From JAPXRI01 sp033813635 (lineage in GTDB: Bacteria; Bacillota; Clostridia; Oscillospirales; QAMX01): a DNA stretch of 64,000 bases. The stretch lies in NCBI GenBank assembly GCA_033813635.1, contig JAPXRI010000004.1, forward strand, positions 60,281 through 124,280, given 5' to 3'. Shown one piece after another: positions 41,145-48,822 of this stretch; position 1 is the stretch's first letter; each line of letters opens with the position of its first letter. The position numbers were made by a program, and so were the translations under genes. The notes beneath the pieces were generated by a model that did no database searches, was not told the origin of the DNA, and saw only the letters and a program-made list of their open reading frames with translations.

Positions 41145-41333
41145 GTGGAAAATGACTGGACTGCGGATGCCGTTAGGGATATGCATTTATGTCATATAAC
41201 CAATAAAAGTCTTGCGGGTTTAACGGGATATACGGAGCAATACATAAGCATGCTTCTTAACGGTAAGAAGAAATCCGAGCCCGCGCGGGAAAAAATCATC
41301 AGCATCCTAAAGGCCGAGAAAGAAAAAATATAA
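41145..41333 (+). CDS. Small Cro-like HTH protein
   Basis: The 62-residue protein begins with GTG after AAAGGAGG. NKSLAGLTGYTEQYISMLLNGKK reads as a helix-turn-helix, and KSEPAREKIISILK completes the fold. As first rightward gene opposite the CI-like repressor it is the probable Cro or excision switch. A hairpin (CGCCTGC/GCAGGCG) follows its stop codon. Confidence 0.75.
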   Translation: MENDWTADAVRDMHLCHITNKSLAGLTGYTEQYISMLLNGKKKSEPAREKIISILKAEKEKI

Positions 41334-41376
41334 CGCCTGCTTATGCAGGCGCATAGGATGTAAAAAGGGAGGTGGT

Positions 41377-41598
41377 ATTACGATAGAGTTAACTACCCCA
41401 GACGGGCATAAATTCTGGGCAGAAAGGCGCGTAATGATCAACGGCCGGGATTACGATGTCGATGAAATGAACCCGGAACAGAGAAAATATCTGGCTACGC
41501 AGTTGAAAATACAAATATTGAACGCAGCTTACAGGGGTCAGGCCATTTTCTTCTCAAGGGGGCTCCGGTCGCTTAATGAGGTATTCCCACCGGTTTAA
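41377..41598 (+). CDS. Small early phage protein, probable non-ATG start
   Basis: A 73-codon frame opens after GGAGGTGGT with ATT (or ATA at 41383) as the only fitting start; an internal ATG at 41434 would give 54 residues. The product (ELTTPDGHKFWAERRVMING, then PEQRKYLATQLKIQILNAAY) has the sequence texture of a real protein and recalls small phage proteins of unknown role. Confidence 0.5.
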   Translation: MTIELTTPDGHKFWAERRVMINGRDYDVDEMNPEQRKYLATQLKIQILNAAYRGQAIFFSRGLRSLNEVFPPV

Positions 41599-41609
41599 TC
41601 GCCGGCGGC

Positions 41610-41978
41610 ATGGACAAGCACTATCGGAACCGACTCCCAGATAGCCATCTGAACGTACTCGACGGCAAAGAAGTAATCAACGGATGTATTGACGACTATG
41701 AAGTGGACGGCCAGAGTTACTATCTATACCCGGTTATAGACACATGGTGCGAAAACCGGACGGCCGAGAAGAAAAGGAAGGAAGATTCAATGAGCGAGTG
41801 GAAAGTAATGCGGAATACCGATTTTTATCAGGTCTGGCGGCAGACGCGGCCGCTTGAACCGGGCGAGCCGATGCACAGCGGGGTACGCGAGATCAAGGGG
41901 TGCTTTAAGAGCCGTGAAGAGGCACAGGCTTACGCTGATGAGCTAAACGGGAAGGCGGTGCCCGACAATGCCGAATAA
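41610..41978 (+). CDS. Hypothetical early phage protein
   Basis: The 122-residue protein is not recognised. An internal ATG at 41790 with AAGGAAGG upstream would give a 62-residue product (MSEWKVMRNTDFYQVWR), whose pattern SREEAQAYADELN is common in small phage proteins. Two products from one frame are therefore possible. It overlaps the next gene by 11 bases. Confidence 0.6.
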   Translation: MDKHYRNRLPDSHLNVLDGKEVINGCIDDYEVDGQSYYLYPVIDTWCENRTAEKKRKEDSMSEWKVMRNTDFYQVWRQTRPLEPGEPMHSGVREIKGCFKSREEAQAYADELNGKAVPDNAE

Positions 41979-42174
41979 GAAAATCACGCTCTGCCTGCCC
42001 TGCAAAATCGCGCTCGAGGCAGCAGGCGCATACGAATTGGTCCCGGAGCCGGGCGCGACCGAGAAAATCACCTGCGACGAGTGCCGCCGGCGGCGGTACG
42101 GGAAGGAGTATACGGTGAAGAAGAAGGAGGGACAGAAATGCAGAGAGGAGGCAAATCCCAATGACAACACGTAA
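41968..42174 (+). CDS. Small zinc-finger-like phage protein
   Basis: The 68-residue protein carries CLPC near the N-terminus and CDEC in the middle, a likely zinc site, and a very basic C-terminus. The role is unknown. It overlaps both neighbours. Confidence 0.65.
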   Translation: MPNKKITLCLPCKIALEAAGAYELVPEPGATEKITCDECRRRRYGKEYTVKKKEGQKCREEANPNDNT

Positions 42175-42574
42175 ATGCCCGGGATGCGGACAAGATATCT
42201 ATTCGGCGGATACTGTCACGGTATGGCGCTGCCCAATCTGCCGCAGCAGAATCCCGATCCCGCAGCCTGTACGCGACGCGTACATAAAGTCCTTTCCTCG
42301 GCGTCCCAGGGTCCGAGCGTGGCGGTACATCCGTGCCGGCATCCGGATCGGGCTCACGCTGGTCACCGCGGCGGCCGTCGTGACGCTGTTTGAGATGGCT
42401 TGGACGACATACCTCGCGAGGACAGGCAATCCGGGCGGCGAGGTGCTTGTCCCGGTGCTGGTGTACCTGCTCATGTACGGAGGGTGGACGTTGAGGAGGT
42501 TGTGGGCGACGTATAAGGGGGAGGAGGGTAACGCATATGTCAAAGTCAAAAAAGATTACAGTCGTCGTTTTTGA
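42161..42574 (+). CDS. Zinc-ribbon membrane protein
   Basis: The 137-residue protein has an N-terminal zinc ribbon (CPGCG, then CPICRSR) and two membrane helices (GLTLVTAAAVVTLFEMAWTTY and VLVPVLVYLLMYGGWTL). It is not assigned to a family. It might modify the host membrane or exclude other phages, but this is a guess. Confidence 0.65.
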   Translation: MTTRKCPGCGQDIYSADTVTVWRCPICRSRIPIPQPVRDAYIKSFPRRPRVRAWRYIRAGIRIGLTLVTAAAVVTLFEMAWTTYLARTGNPGGEVLVPVLVYLLMYGGWTLRRLWATYKGEEGNAYVKVKKDYSRRF

Positions 42575-42824
42575 GCCGGGCAAGGACGGGTACATAAAGA
42601 CGATTGACAACACGCTCGAAGCCTGTCAGGAAATTGTCGGCGGGTACATTGAGACGGCGCGTTGCGCTAAGGACGCGATTATTATCTGCAACGAAGAGGG
42701 GCGGCTTCGGGGACTGCCGTTGAACCGTATGGGGCTTGTCGGGACGTTTTTCATCTGTGGGACAAAAGGCGAGAACTTCACGGATTGCCCTGTTCCGGAC
42801 AAGCTGATTAAATCCTATGCATAA
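42537..42824 (+). CDS. DUF3846 family phage protein
   Basis: The 95-residue protein shows the DUF3846 pattern: VVFEPGKDGYIKTIDNTLE, then CQEIVGGYIE, ICNEEGRLRGLPLNR and LVGTFFICG. It is common in phages and plasmids of Firmicutes; the role is unknown. Confidence 0.8.
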   Translation: MSKSKKITVVVFEPGKDGYIKTIDNTLEACQEIVGGYIETARCAKDAIIICNEEGRLRGLPLNRMGLVGTFFICGTKGENFTDCPVPDKLIKSYA

Positions 42825-43428
42825 GCCGATACCTAACCCGCTGAAAGACCACTGCACCGGGTGCATACACTACGACGATGCCGCGCCCGCCTGCCTGTAT
42901 ATCCTGCACACAGGACAACGCCGGCCCTGCCCCGCGGGGGAGGGGTGCTCGGTGAAACAAACTGAAAAGGAGAGGAAAATGAGACAAGTAACCGAATGGA
43001 CGACGGACATGGTCAAGCAGCTCGAGGCCATGAAAAAGGACGGCTGCGCCACGGCAATGATAGCCCAGGCCCTTAATGTGCCCGTCCAAGCTGTTTACAG
43101 CAAAACAAGGGATATCAACAAGACATTAAAGGCAAACGGCGAGGACAAGCTGCCTTTACCGCGTAAGAACGGCCCCGCGGCTCCGGAGCTGAAGGCGATG
43201 GCCGAGAGGATAAAAGCCGAGCAGGAGAAAAAGCCGGAGGCCGCACCGGTGCCGATGAAGCCGGAGCCGGAGGCTATGAAGCCGAAACCGGATGTAGATA
43301 CAGAGCTCGCAATGCACGCGGATTTTTCCATTAAAATACTGCGATATGATGGGCCTATAGGGGTACATACAACGTTTGTAAGCGGCGAATACCGCTACAC
43401 AATAAAATTTGATAAGGAGCGTACCTAA
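42817..43428 (+). CDS. Phage protein: Cys motif fused to an HTH-like domain
   Basis: The 203-residue protein begins with a compact Cys motif (CTGCIHYDDAAPACLY, then RPCPAGEGCSVK) normally seen as a stand-alone small phage protein. It continues into WTTDMVKQLEAMKKDGCATA, an HTH-like region, a Pro/Lys-rich linker and a beta-rich tail. An internal start at 42979 (MRQVTEW, after AAAAGGAGAGG) could make the second half separately. Confidence 0.6.
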   Translation: MHKPIPNPLKDHCTGCIHYDDAAPACLYILHTGQRRPCPAGEGCSVKQTEKERKMRQVTEWTTDMVKQLEAMKKDGCATAMIAQALNVPVQAVYSKTRDINKTLKANGEDKLPLPRKNGPAAPELKAMAERIKAEQEKKPEAAPVPMKPEPEAMKPKPDVDTELAMHADFSIKILRYDGPIGVHTTFVSGEYRYTIKFDKERT

Positions 43429-43430
43429 TC

Positions 43431-43856
43431 ATGAAATGGACCACAGAACAGCAGGAAGAACTCAGGACCCTTTGCTTCGCAGAGTTTACCAACGCCCAGC
43501 TTGCCGAACACTTCAAATGCCCGGTGACGGAAATCCACGCAAAACGCTCACAGCTCGGCATCACAATCCCGAAGGTACTGGCCGCGAAAGGCAAACCTGC
43601 TATAACAGTCAACCCGGATTTTGAGGCGGCGGTAAGAGACGCTGAGGGCCTTGAGCACTTTACCAACGGTATAATGCGCTGCCTCGTATTGGCGCGTCAG
43701 GGCGATACCGCGCTGATCTGCATTTATAACCACACCATGACGCCGTTCGTTGTCCCAATGATCCATCGGCGCGGCGAGACAGAATGGGACCACGGCCGCT
43801 ATTTCGGGGACCTTGCCACGGCGTGGGCTTACTACCTGGAGGCGATAAAGCAATGA
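43431..43856 (+). CDS. Hypothetical phage protein with HTH-like N-terminus
   Basis: The 141-residue protein has an N-terminal helix-turn-helix-like part (FTNAQLAEHFKCPVTEIHAKRSQLGI), similar to the middle of the preceding protein, followed by a domain (GIMRCLVLARQGDTALICIY) I cannot assign. It overlaps the next gene by four bases. Confidence 0.6.
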   Translation: MKWTTEQQEELRTLCFAEFTNAQLAEHFKCPVTEIHAKRSQLGITIPKVLAAKGKPAITVNPDFEAAVRDAEGLEHFTNGIMRCLVLARQGDTALICIYNHTMTPFVVPMIHRRGETEWDHGRYFGDLATAWAYYLEAIKQ

Positions 43857-44134
43857 AGGAAATGAGGTTCAACGAAGTCTTTGCTGAACGGATCCGCAAA
43901 GAGCGCGAGCGCCTCGGGCTTACCAAAAAGGAAATGTCGGACAAGCTCGATATGTACCAGGCTACATATTCCTCAATTGAAAACGGCAACACGATGGGCT
44001 CCGGCCGTATGGTTGATACCGCCAGAGCGCTCAATATAAGCCTGGACTATCTCACGGGACTCACAGACGAACGGAAACCTATAAAAGAAACCGCCGCCCC
44101 AGCTGCTGGAACAGCGGAGTCGGCGCAAGAGTAA
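43853..44134 (+). CDS. XRE-family HTH regulator
   Basis: The 93-residue protein has a clear HTH_XRE domain (RIRKERERLGLTKKEMSDKL, then YQATYSSIENGN and LNISLDYLTGL). It is in the middle of the early operon, not opposite the switch, so it may tune early or middle phage genes. Confidence 0.85.
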   Translation: MKEMRFNEVFAERIRKERERLGLTKKEMSDKLDMYQATYSSIENGNTMGSGRMVDTARALNISLDYLTGLTDERKPIKETAAPAAGTAESAQE

Positions 44135-44176
44135 AACTATTCACCAACATTATATCAAATTGGAGGGAAATGTCAA

Positions 44177-44353
44177 ATGTTAAAAATCAAGTTCAAGCTC
44201 AAAGCCGAGACCAAGACCTGCTATCGGTTTCAGTCCGGCGAAGATCGCGCCGAGAACATGATAACCCTGTATCTGAAAAAAATTCAGGTTGATCAGGCCG
44301 GCATTGATCCGAAAAAGGGGATCACCGTGACCGTCGAGCAGACGGCTGAGTAA
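44177..44353 (+). CDS. Small phage protein
   Basis: A 58-codon frame with TGGAGGG upstream encodes MLKIKFKLKAETKTCYRFQ and ends VTVEQTAE. It resembles small single-domain phage proteins placed before the replication block, but I cannot name it. Confidence 0.65.
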   Translation: MLKIKFKLKAETKTCYRFQSGEDRAENMITLYLKKIQVDQAGIDPKKGITVTVEQTAE

Positions 44354-44378
44354 GCAAAGCATCTGGAGGTAAACGACA

Positions 44379-44942
44379 ATGATAGAAATTAAAATCACCG
44401 GTGAGAAACCGCTGGAAGCCCTCTCACTCATCGCATTAATGAGTAAACACGTAAGCCGCGACCCGGAAGTAGTCGCGGCAGCCGAAGCCCTTGAAAACAG
44501 AAAACGTGATCAGCCTGTCAAACCGATAGCTGAAATAAAGCCCGCTATACCAGCACCTACGCAGACCTCCGTAAACCCTACCCCGACGGCTGCCCCTACA
44601 TCGAATTTCTATGCGGCAGCCCCGAAGAATCCCCAGATGCCTCCTGTTGCCGCACCTGCCCCGGCTGCTGCCAATGTCCCTATGCCCCCGGCACAGGGCG
44701 TGACAGCCCCATCATCTGCGCCAACTGCGGTTAATCCCGCGCCGACAGCACCTGTAGCTCCGCCTCCTACATACACCATCGCGCAGCTGCAGCAGGCCTG
44801 CGCACCGCTGATGGACGCGGGTAAACAAGCCGAACTCGTTAACCTTTTACGGAGCTTCGGCGTCCAGGCCCTCACGCAGCTCCCGAAAGAGCGGCTTGGC
44901 GAGTTTGCGACGGCACTCCGCGGATTAGGTGCGCAGATATGA
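44379..44942 (+). CDS. Phage protein with Pro/Ala linker
   Basis: The 187-residue protein has a short N-terminal domain (MIEIKITGEKPLEALSLIAL), a Pro/Ala/Thr-rich linker of about 80 residues, and a helical C-terminal domain (TIAQLQQACAPLMDAGKQAE). The two ends are found in phage replication-region proteins of Firmicutes; the role is unknown. It overlaps the DUF2800 gene by four bases. Confidence 0.7.
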   Translation: MIEIKITGEKPLEALSLIALMSKHVSRDPEVVAAAEALENRKRDQPVKPIAEIKPAIPAPTQTSVNPTPTAAPTSNFYAAAPKNPQMPPVAAPAPAAANVPMPPAQGVTAPSSAPTAVNPAPTAPVAPPPTYTIAQLQQACAPLMDAGKQAELVNLLRSFGVQALTQLPKERLGEFATALRGLGAQI

Positions 44943-46108
44943 GTGGGCACGCCGATCGGGTGCACGCGGTACTATCCGCCTCAAGTGCTCATAAATGGAT
45001 CCACTGCCCGCCTTCCGCACAGCTCGAAGCGCAGCTTCCGGACACCAGAAGTCCGGAAGCTGCGGAAGGGACTCTGGCCCATGAAATAGCCGAGCTTAAG
45101 CTCCGGAAGCATTTTACCATAATGAAAGCCAGCGAATACAAAAAGTCGCTGAAAGCCCTGCAGGAGCAGCCGTTGTATGATCCGGAAATGGATACCCTGA
45201 CCGATGCGTACAGGGATTACATTACGGATATTGTACATAGCTTTCCGAATAAGCCCCACATAGCCGTAGAAGTGCGAATCGATTACTCACACATCGCCCC
45301 GGAGGGCTTCGGAACCTGCGACTGTATCATCATCGGCGGCGATACGCTCAGAGTAATCGATTTCAAATACGGTAAGGGCGTACCAGTCTCCGCCGAAGAA
45401 AACCCGCAGATGATGCTTTACGCGCTCGGGGCGCTGGTAAAGTACAGCCTGCTTTACGAAATCAAAAATGTTATTCTCGCAATCTTCCAGCCGAGACTTG
45501 ACGGCGCCAGTGAGTGGGGGACCACCGCGGACGAGCTGCTTGCTTGGGGGGAGAAAATTAAGCCTATCGCTGAAAAAGCGTTCAAAGGCGAAGGTGAGTA
45601 CTGCCCCGGCGAATGGTGTGAGAAAGGCTTTTGCCGGGCGCGAGCTCGCTGCCGGGCGCAAACTGAGGTAATGACCGCGCTGGAGGCGTTCGGATTTATG
45701 AAGCCCCCGCTCATCAGTAACAACGAAGTGGGGGAGATCCTCGTAAAAGCCCAGAATCTAAAGGCGTGGGTCAACGATCTTGAAGAATATGCGCTCTCAG
45801 CTCTGCTCGCCGGCGAGACAGTGCCGGGCTGGAAGGCTGTCGAAGGCCGAAGCAATCGGCAGTTTGAGGACACAGACAAAGCCTTCAAAGTTGTTAAGGC
45901 TGCAGGCATAGACGAAGCCCTGCTGTACGAACGGAAGCCCATTACCCTGACCGCCGTTGAAAAACTCCTCGGCAAAAAGCAATTCACAGAACTACTCGAG
46001 CCATACGTTATTAAGCCACCCGGAAAACCGACACTCGCACCCGAGTCCGACAACCGCAAAGCGATAACCAACAAAGTGACAGCCGCCGAAGCGTTTAACA
46101 ACGATTAA
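44939..46108 (+). CDS. DUF2800 family PD-(D/E)XK-type phage nuclease
   Basis: The 389-residue protein opens with LSASSAHKWIHCPPSAQLEAQL and TLAHEIAELKLR. It has the nuclease core CDCIIIGGDTLRVIDFKYGKG (D and K of PD-(D/E)XK) and a Cys cluster near 225-240 (CPGEWCEKGFCRARARC) like Cas4/AddB Fe-S nucleases. It probably processes DNA ends in phage recombination together with the DUF2815 protein. Confidence 0.9.
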   Translation: MSGHADRVHAVLSASSAHKWIHCPPSAQLEAQLPDTRSPEAAEGTLAHEIAELKLRKHFTIMKASEYKKSLKALQEQPLYDPEMDTLTDAYRDYITDIVHSFPNKPHIAVEVRIDYSHIAPEGFGTCDCIIIGGDTLRVIDFKYGKGVPVSAEENPQMMLYALGALVKYSLLYEIKNVILAIFQPRLDGASEWGTTADELLAWGEKIKPIAEKAFKGEGEYCPGEWCEKGFCRARARCRAQTEVMTALEAFGFMKPPLISNNEVGEILVKAQNLKAWVNDLEEYALSALLAGETVPGWKAVEGRSNRQFEDTDKAFKVVKAAGIDEALLYERKPITLTAVEKLLGKKQFTELLEPYVIKPPGKPTLAPESDNRKAITNKVTAAEAFNND

Positions 46109-46133
46109 TTTACGAAAAGGAGAAATCGAAATT

Positions 46134-46769
46134 ATGTCAACACTTAAGCCAACTCAAGTGGTAACCGGAGAAGTAAGAATCAGCTACGAACATCTTCTCA
46201 AGCCTTATGCCAATCAGCCTGGCGCTGAGGAGAAATTCAGCGCGACGCTGCTCATCCCGAAGAGCGATGTAAACACAAAAAACCGCATCGACGCCGCGAT
46301 CCAAGCCGCAATCGTGGAAGGAACCGCGAGCAAATGGAACGGCGCCCGGCCTGTACAGCCGCCGACACCGATTTATGACGGTGATGGGCTGCGGCCCAGC
46401 GGCGAGGCCTTCGGTCCGGAATGCGCCGGACACTGGGTCATGACCGCTTCATCAAAGCTCCAGCCTGAGATCGTAGACACCGCAGGAAACCCCATTTTCT
46501 CGCCTACGGAGATCTACAGCGGCATGTACGCAAGGGTGTTTATCAACTTCTTTGCGTATAACGCCGCCGGGAAAAAGGGCATCGGCTGCGGTCTCGGACC
46601 GGTTCAGAAAACCCGGGACGGAGAGCCTCTTGGCGGCCGTATAAGCGCAGCCGACGCCTTCGGCGGAAACACGGCAGCAGCGCCCATGTACGGCGCGGCA
46701 GTGCCTTCGGCGCCCCAGTATCAAACAATGATCGACCCGATCACAGGTATGCCTGTGCAGGCCAGATAA
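46134..46769 (+). CDS. DUF2815 family protein (ssDNA-binding-like)
   Basis: The 211-residue protein matches DUF2815 (VVTGEVRISYEHLLKPY, FSATLLIPKSD, YSGMYARVFINFFAYN). It is usually encoded between DUF2800 and a phage DNA polymerase and is likely an OB-fold single-stranded DNA-binding protein, a role inferred from context and fold class. Confidence 0.88.
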   Translation: MSTLKPTQVVTGEVRISYEHLLKPYANQPGAEEKFSATLLIPKSDVNTKNRIDAAIQAAIVEGTASKWNGARPVQPPTPIYDGDGLRPSGEAFGPECAGHWVMTASSKLQPEIVDTAGNPIFSPTEIYSGMYARVFINFFAYNAAGKKGIGCGLGPVQKTRDGEPLGGRISAADAFGGNTAAAPMYGAAVPSAPQYQTMIDPITGMPVQAR

Positions 46770-46830
46770 ACGTTCTTGGAGGGGTCATCGTAAGACCCCT
46801 ATCCCGAAAAAAATACTCGAGGAGGCAAGT

Positions 46831-48813
46831 ATGAGGCACCTATCGATTGATATTGAGACCTATAGCAGCGTGGATCTGACCAAGTCCGGGATGTACCGTT
46901 ATGTCCAATCACCGGACTTTGAGATCCTGCTGTTCGCCTACAGCCTCGACGGGTCTCCGGTAAAAGTAATTGATCTCGCGAGCGGCGAAAAATTACCATC
47001 TGATGTTCTACTCGCGTTATTTAACTCTGACGTGCTGAAGCACGCTTATAACGCTGCCTTCGAGTGGTATTGCCTATCAAAGTATCTTCAGCCGCAGTGG
47101 AGCCCGGAGGCCTGGTTGCCGGAATGGCGCTGCACCATGCTCCACGGGCTTTACTGCGGCTATACCGCCGGTCTGGAGGCCACAGGCAAAGCGATGGGTT
47201 TACCGGTCGATCGGCAAAAGCTCGCCACTGGAAAGACCCTTATAAAGACCTTCTGCTCGCCCTGTGAACCCAAGAAATCAAACGGTTTTCGCCCCCGGAC
47301 GCTTCCGCACCACGAACCCGAACGCTGGGAGTTATTCAAGCAGTACAATGCCCAGGATGTAGTAACCGAGATGGAAATCGAGCGCCGGCTGTCCGCTTTT
47401 CCTGTACCGAAGGCGGTACAGCGCGAATGGGAGCTTGACCAGATCATTAATACCCGCGGCGTAAGAATTGATACCGAGCTCGTCGACAGCGCTCTGGCGG
47501 TGCATGAACGAGTAACTGGCGAGCTGTCCGCTGAGGCCTCAGAGATCTCGGGGCTTGACAACCCGAACAGCGTCGCGCAGCTGCTCGAATGGTATGAAGC
47601 CGAAACGGGCGAGGAGCTGGACAACCTGCGGAAAGATACCGTCAAGGCTCTGTTGGCCGGAGATCTCACGAATTCGAATATCCGCCGGGTGCTTGAGATC
47701 CGGCAGGAGCTCAGCAAAACCAGCGTGAAGAAATACGACACGATGAAGGATGTTGTCTGTGCCGACGGACGGATCCGCGGGCTGTTTCAATTCTACGGCG
47801 CTAACCGGACCGGACGCTGGGCAGGCCGATTCGTACAGCCCCAGAACCTCCCGCGAAATTATCTCGAAACGCTTCCGCTGGCGAGACGATACATAAAAGA
47901 GAAGAACATACCCGCCGTCCGGATATTATACGGCAACGTGCCGGATACGCTTTCACAGCTCATCCGGACGGCGTTTATTCCTTCCGAGGGGAACGTCTTT
48001 CTTGTAGCCGATTTCTCCGCCATCGAGGCCCGTGTGATCGCCTGGCTTGCCGGCGAAACCTGGCGCCAGGAAGTATTCGCGACACACGGCAAGATCTATG
48101 AGGCCTCCGCTTCCGCTATGTTCGGTGTGCCGATCGACGAGATCACAAAAGGATCTCCGTTGCGGCAGAAAGGAAAAATCGCGGAGCTCGCGCTCGGTTA
48201 TCAGGGTTCCGCGGGGGCGTTGATCAAAATGGGCGCCCTGGAAATGGGGCTCAGCGAAGAGGAGCTGCCGGAGATTGTTACCCGCTGGCGACAAGCGAAC
48301 AAGCGCATTGTGGATCTCTGGTACAGCATCGAGAATGCCACTCTCGAGTGCATGCAGACTGCGCAGCAGACAGGTGTACGAGGTATTATGTTTGCGCGAG
48401 AAAGCGATTTCCGGAACGCGCAGGACTTCTTAACCATTACACTCCCGTCCGGACGAAAGCTGTTCTATGCACGGCCATTCGTCACGAAAAACGACCGCGG
48501 CAAGGACAGCCTACACTTCTACGGGATGAACCAAACCTCAAAAAAGTGGGGCGTACAGGACACCTACGGCGGGAAACTCGTAGAGAATATAGTACAAGCC
48601 ATAGCCCGTGATTGCCTCTCCCTGGCCATTCAGAGGCTCGAGGCGGCAGGTTACAGAGTGGTAATGCACGTTCATGATGAGGTAATAATTGATGCGCCAG
48701 CGGGGGCCTCATTGGAAACCGCTTGTGAAATAATGGGCCAACCTGTTCCCTGGGCGCCGGGGCTTCTGCTCCGCGCGGATGGATTTGAAACGGAATTTTA
48801 TCGAAAGGATTGA
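46831..48813 (+). CDS. Phage family A DNA polymerase
   Basis: The 660-residue replicative polymerase has an N-terminal 3'-5' exonuclease domain (SIDIETYS with D7 and E9) and the palm. Motif A is ADFSAIEARV (about residue 394), the finger helix follows (KIAELALGYQG), and motif C is HVHDEV (about 614). It has no 5'-3' nuclease domain. This is the short type used by many Firmicutes siphophages. Confidence 0.95.
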   Translation: MRHLSIDIETYSSVDLTKSGMYRYVQSPDFEILLFAYSLDGSPVKVIDLASGEKLPSDVLLALFNSDVLKHAYNAAFEWYCLSKYLQPQWSPEAWLPEWRCTMLHGLYCGYTAGLEATGKAMGLPVDRQKLATGKTLIKTFCSPCEPKKSNGFRPRTLPHHEPERWELFKQYNAQDVVTEMEIERRLSAFPVPKAVQREWELDQIINTRGVRIDTELVDSALAVHERVTGELSAEASEISGLDNPNSVAQLLEWYEAETGEELDNLRKDTVKALLAGDLTNSNIRRVLEIRQELSKTSVKKYDTMKDVVCADGRIRGLFQFYGANRTGRWAGRFVQPQNLPRNYLETLPLARRYIKEKNIPAVRILYGNVPDTLSQLIRTAFIPSEGNVFLVADFSAIEARVIAWLAGETWRQEVFATHGKIYEASASAMFGVPIDEITKGSPLRQKGKIAELALGYQGSAGALIKMGALEMGLSEEELPEIVTRWRQANKRIVDLWYSIENATLECMQTAQQTGVRGIMFARESDFRNAQDFLTITLPSGRKLFYARPFVTKNDRGKDSLHFYGMNQTSKKWGVQDTYGGKLVENIVQAIARDCLSLAIQRLEAAGYRVVMHVHDEVIIDAPAGASLETACEIMGQPVPWAPGLLLRADGFETEFYRKD

Positions 48814-48822
48814 CAAAGAGAT

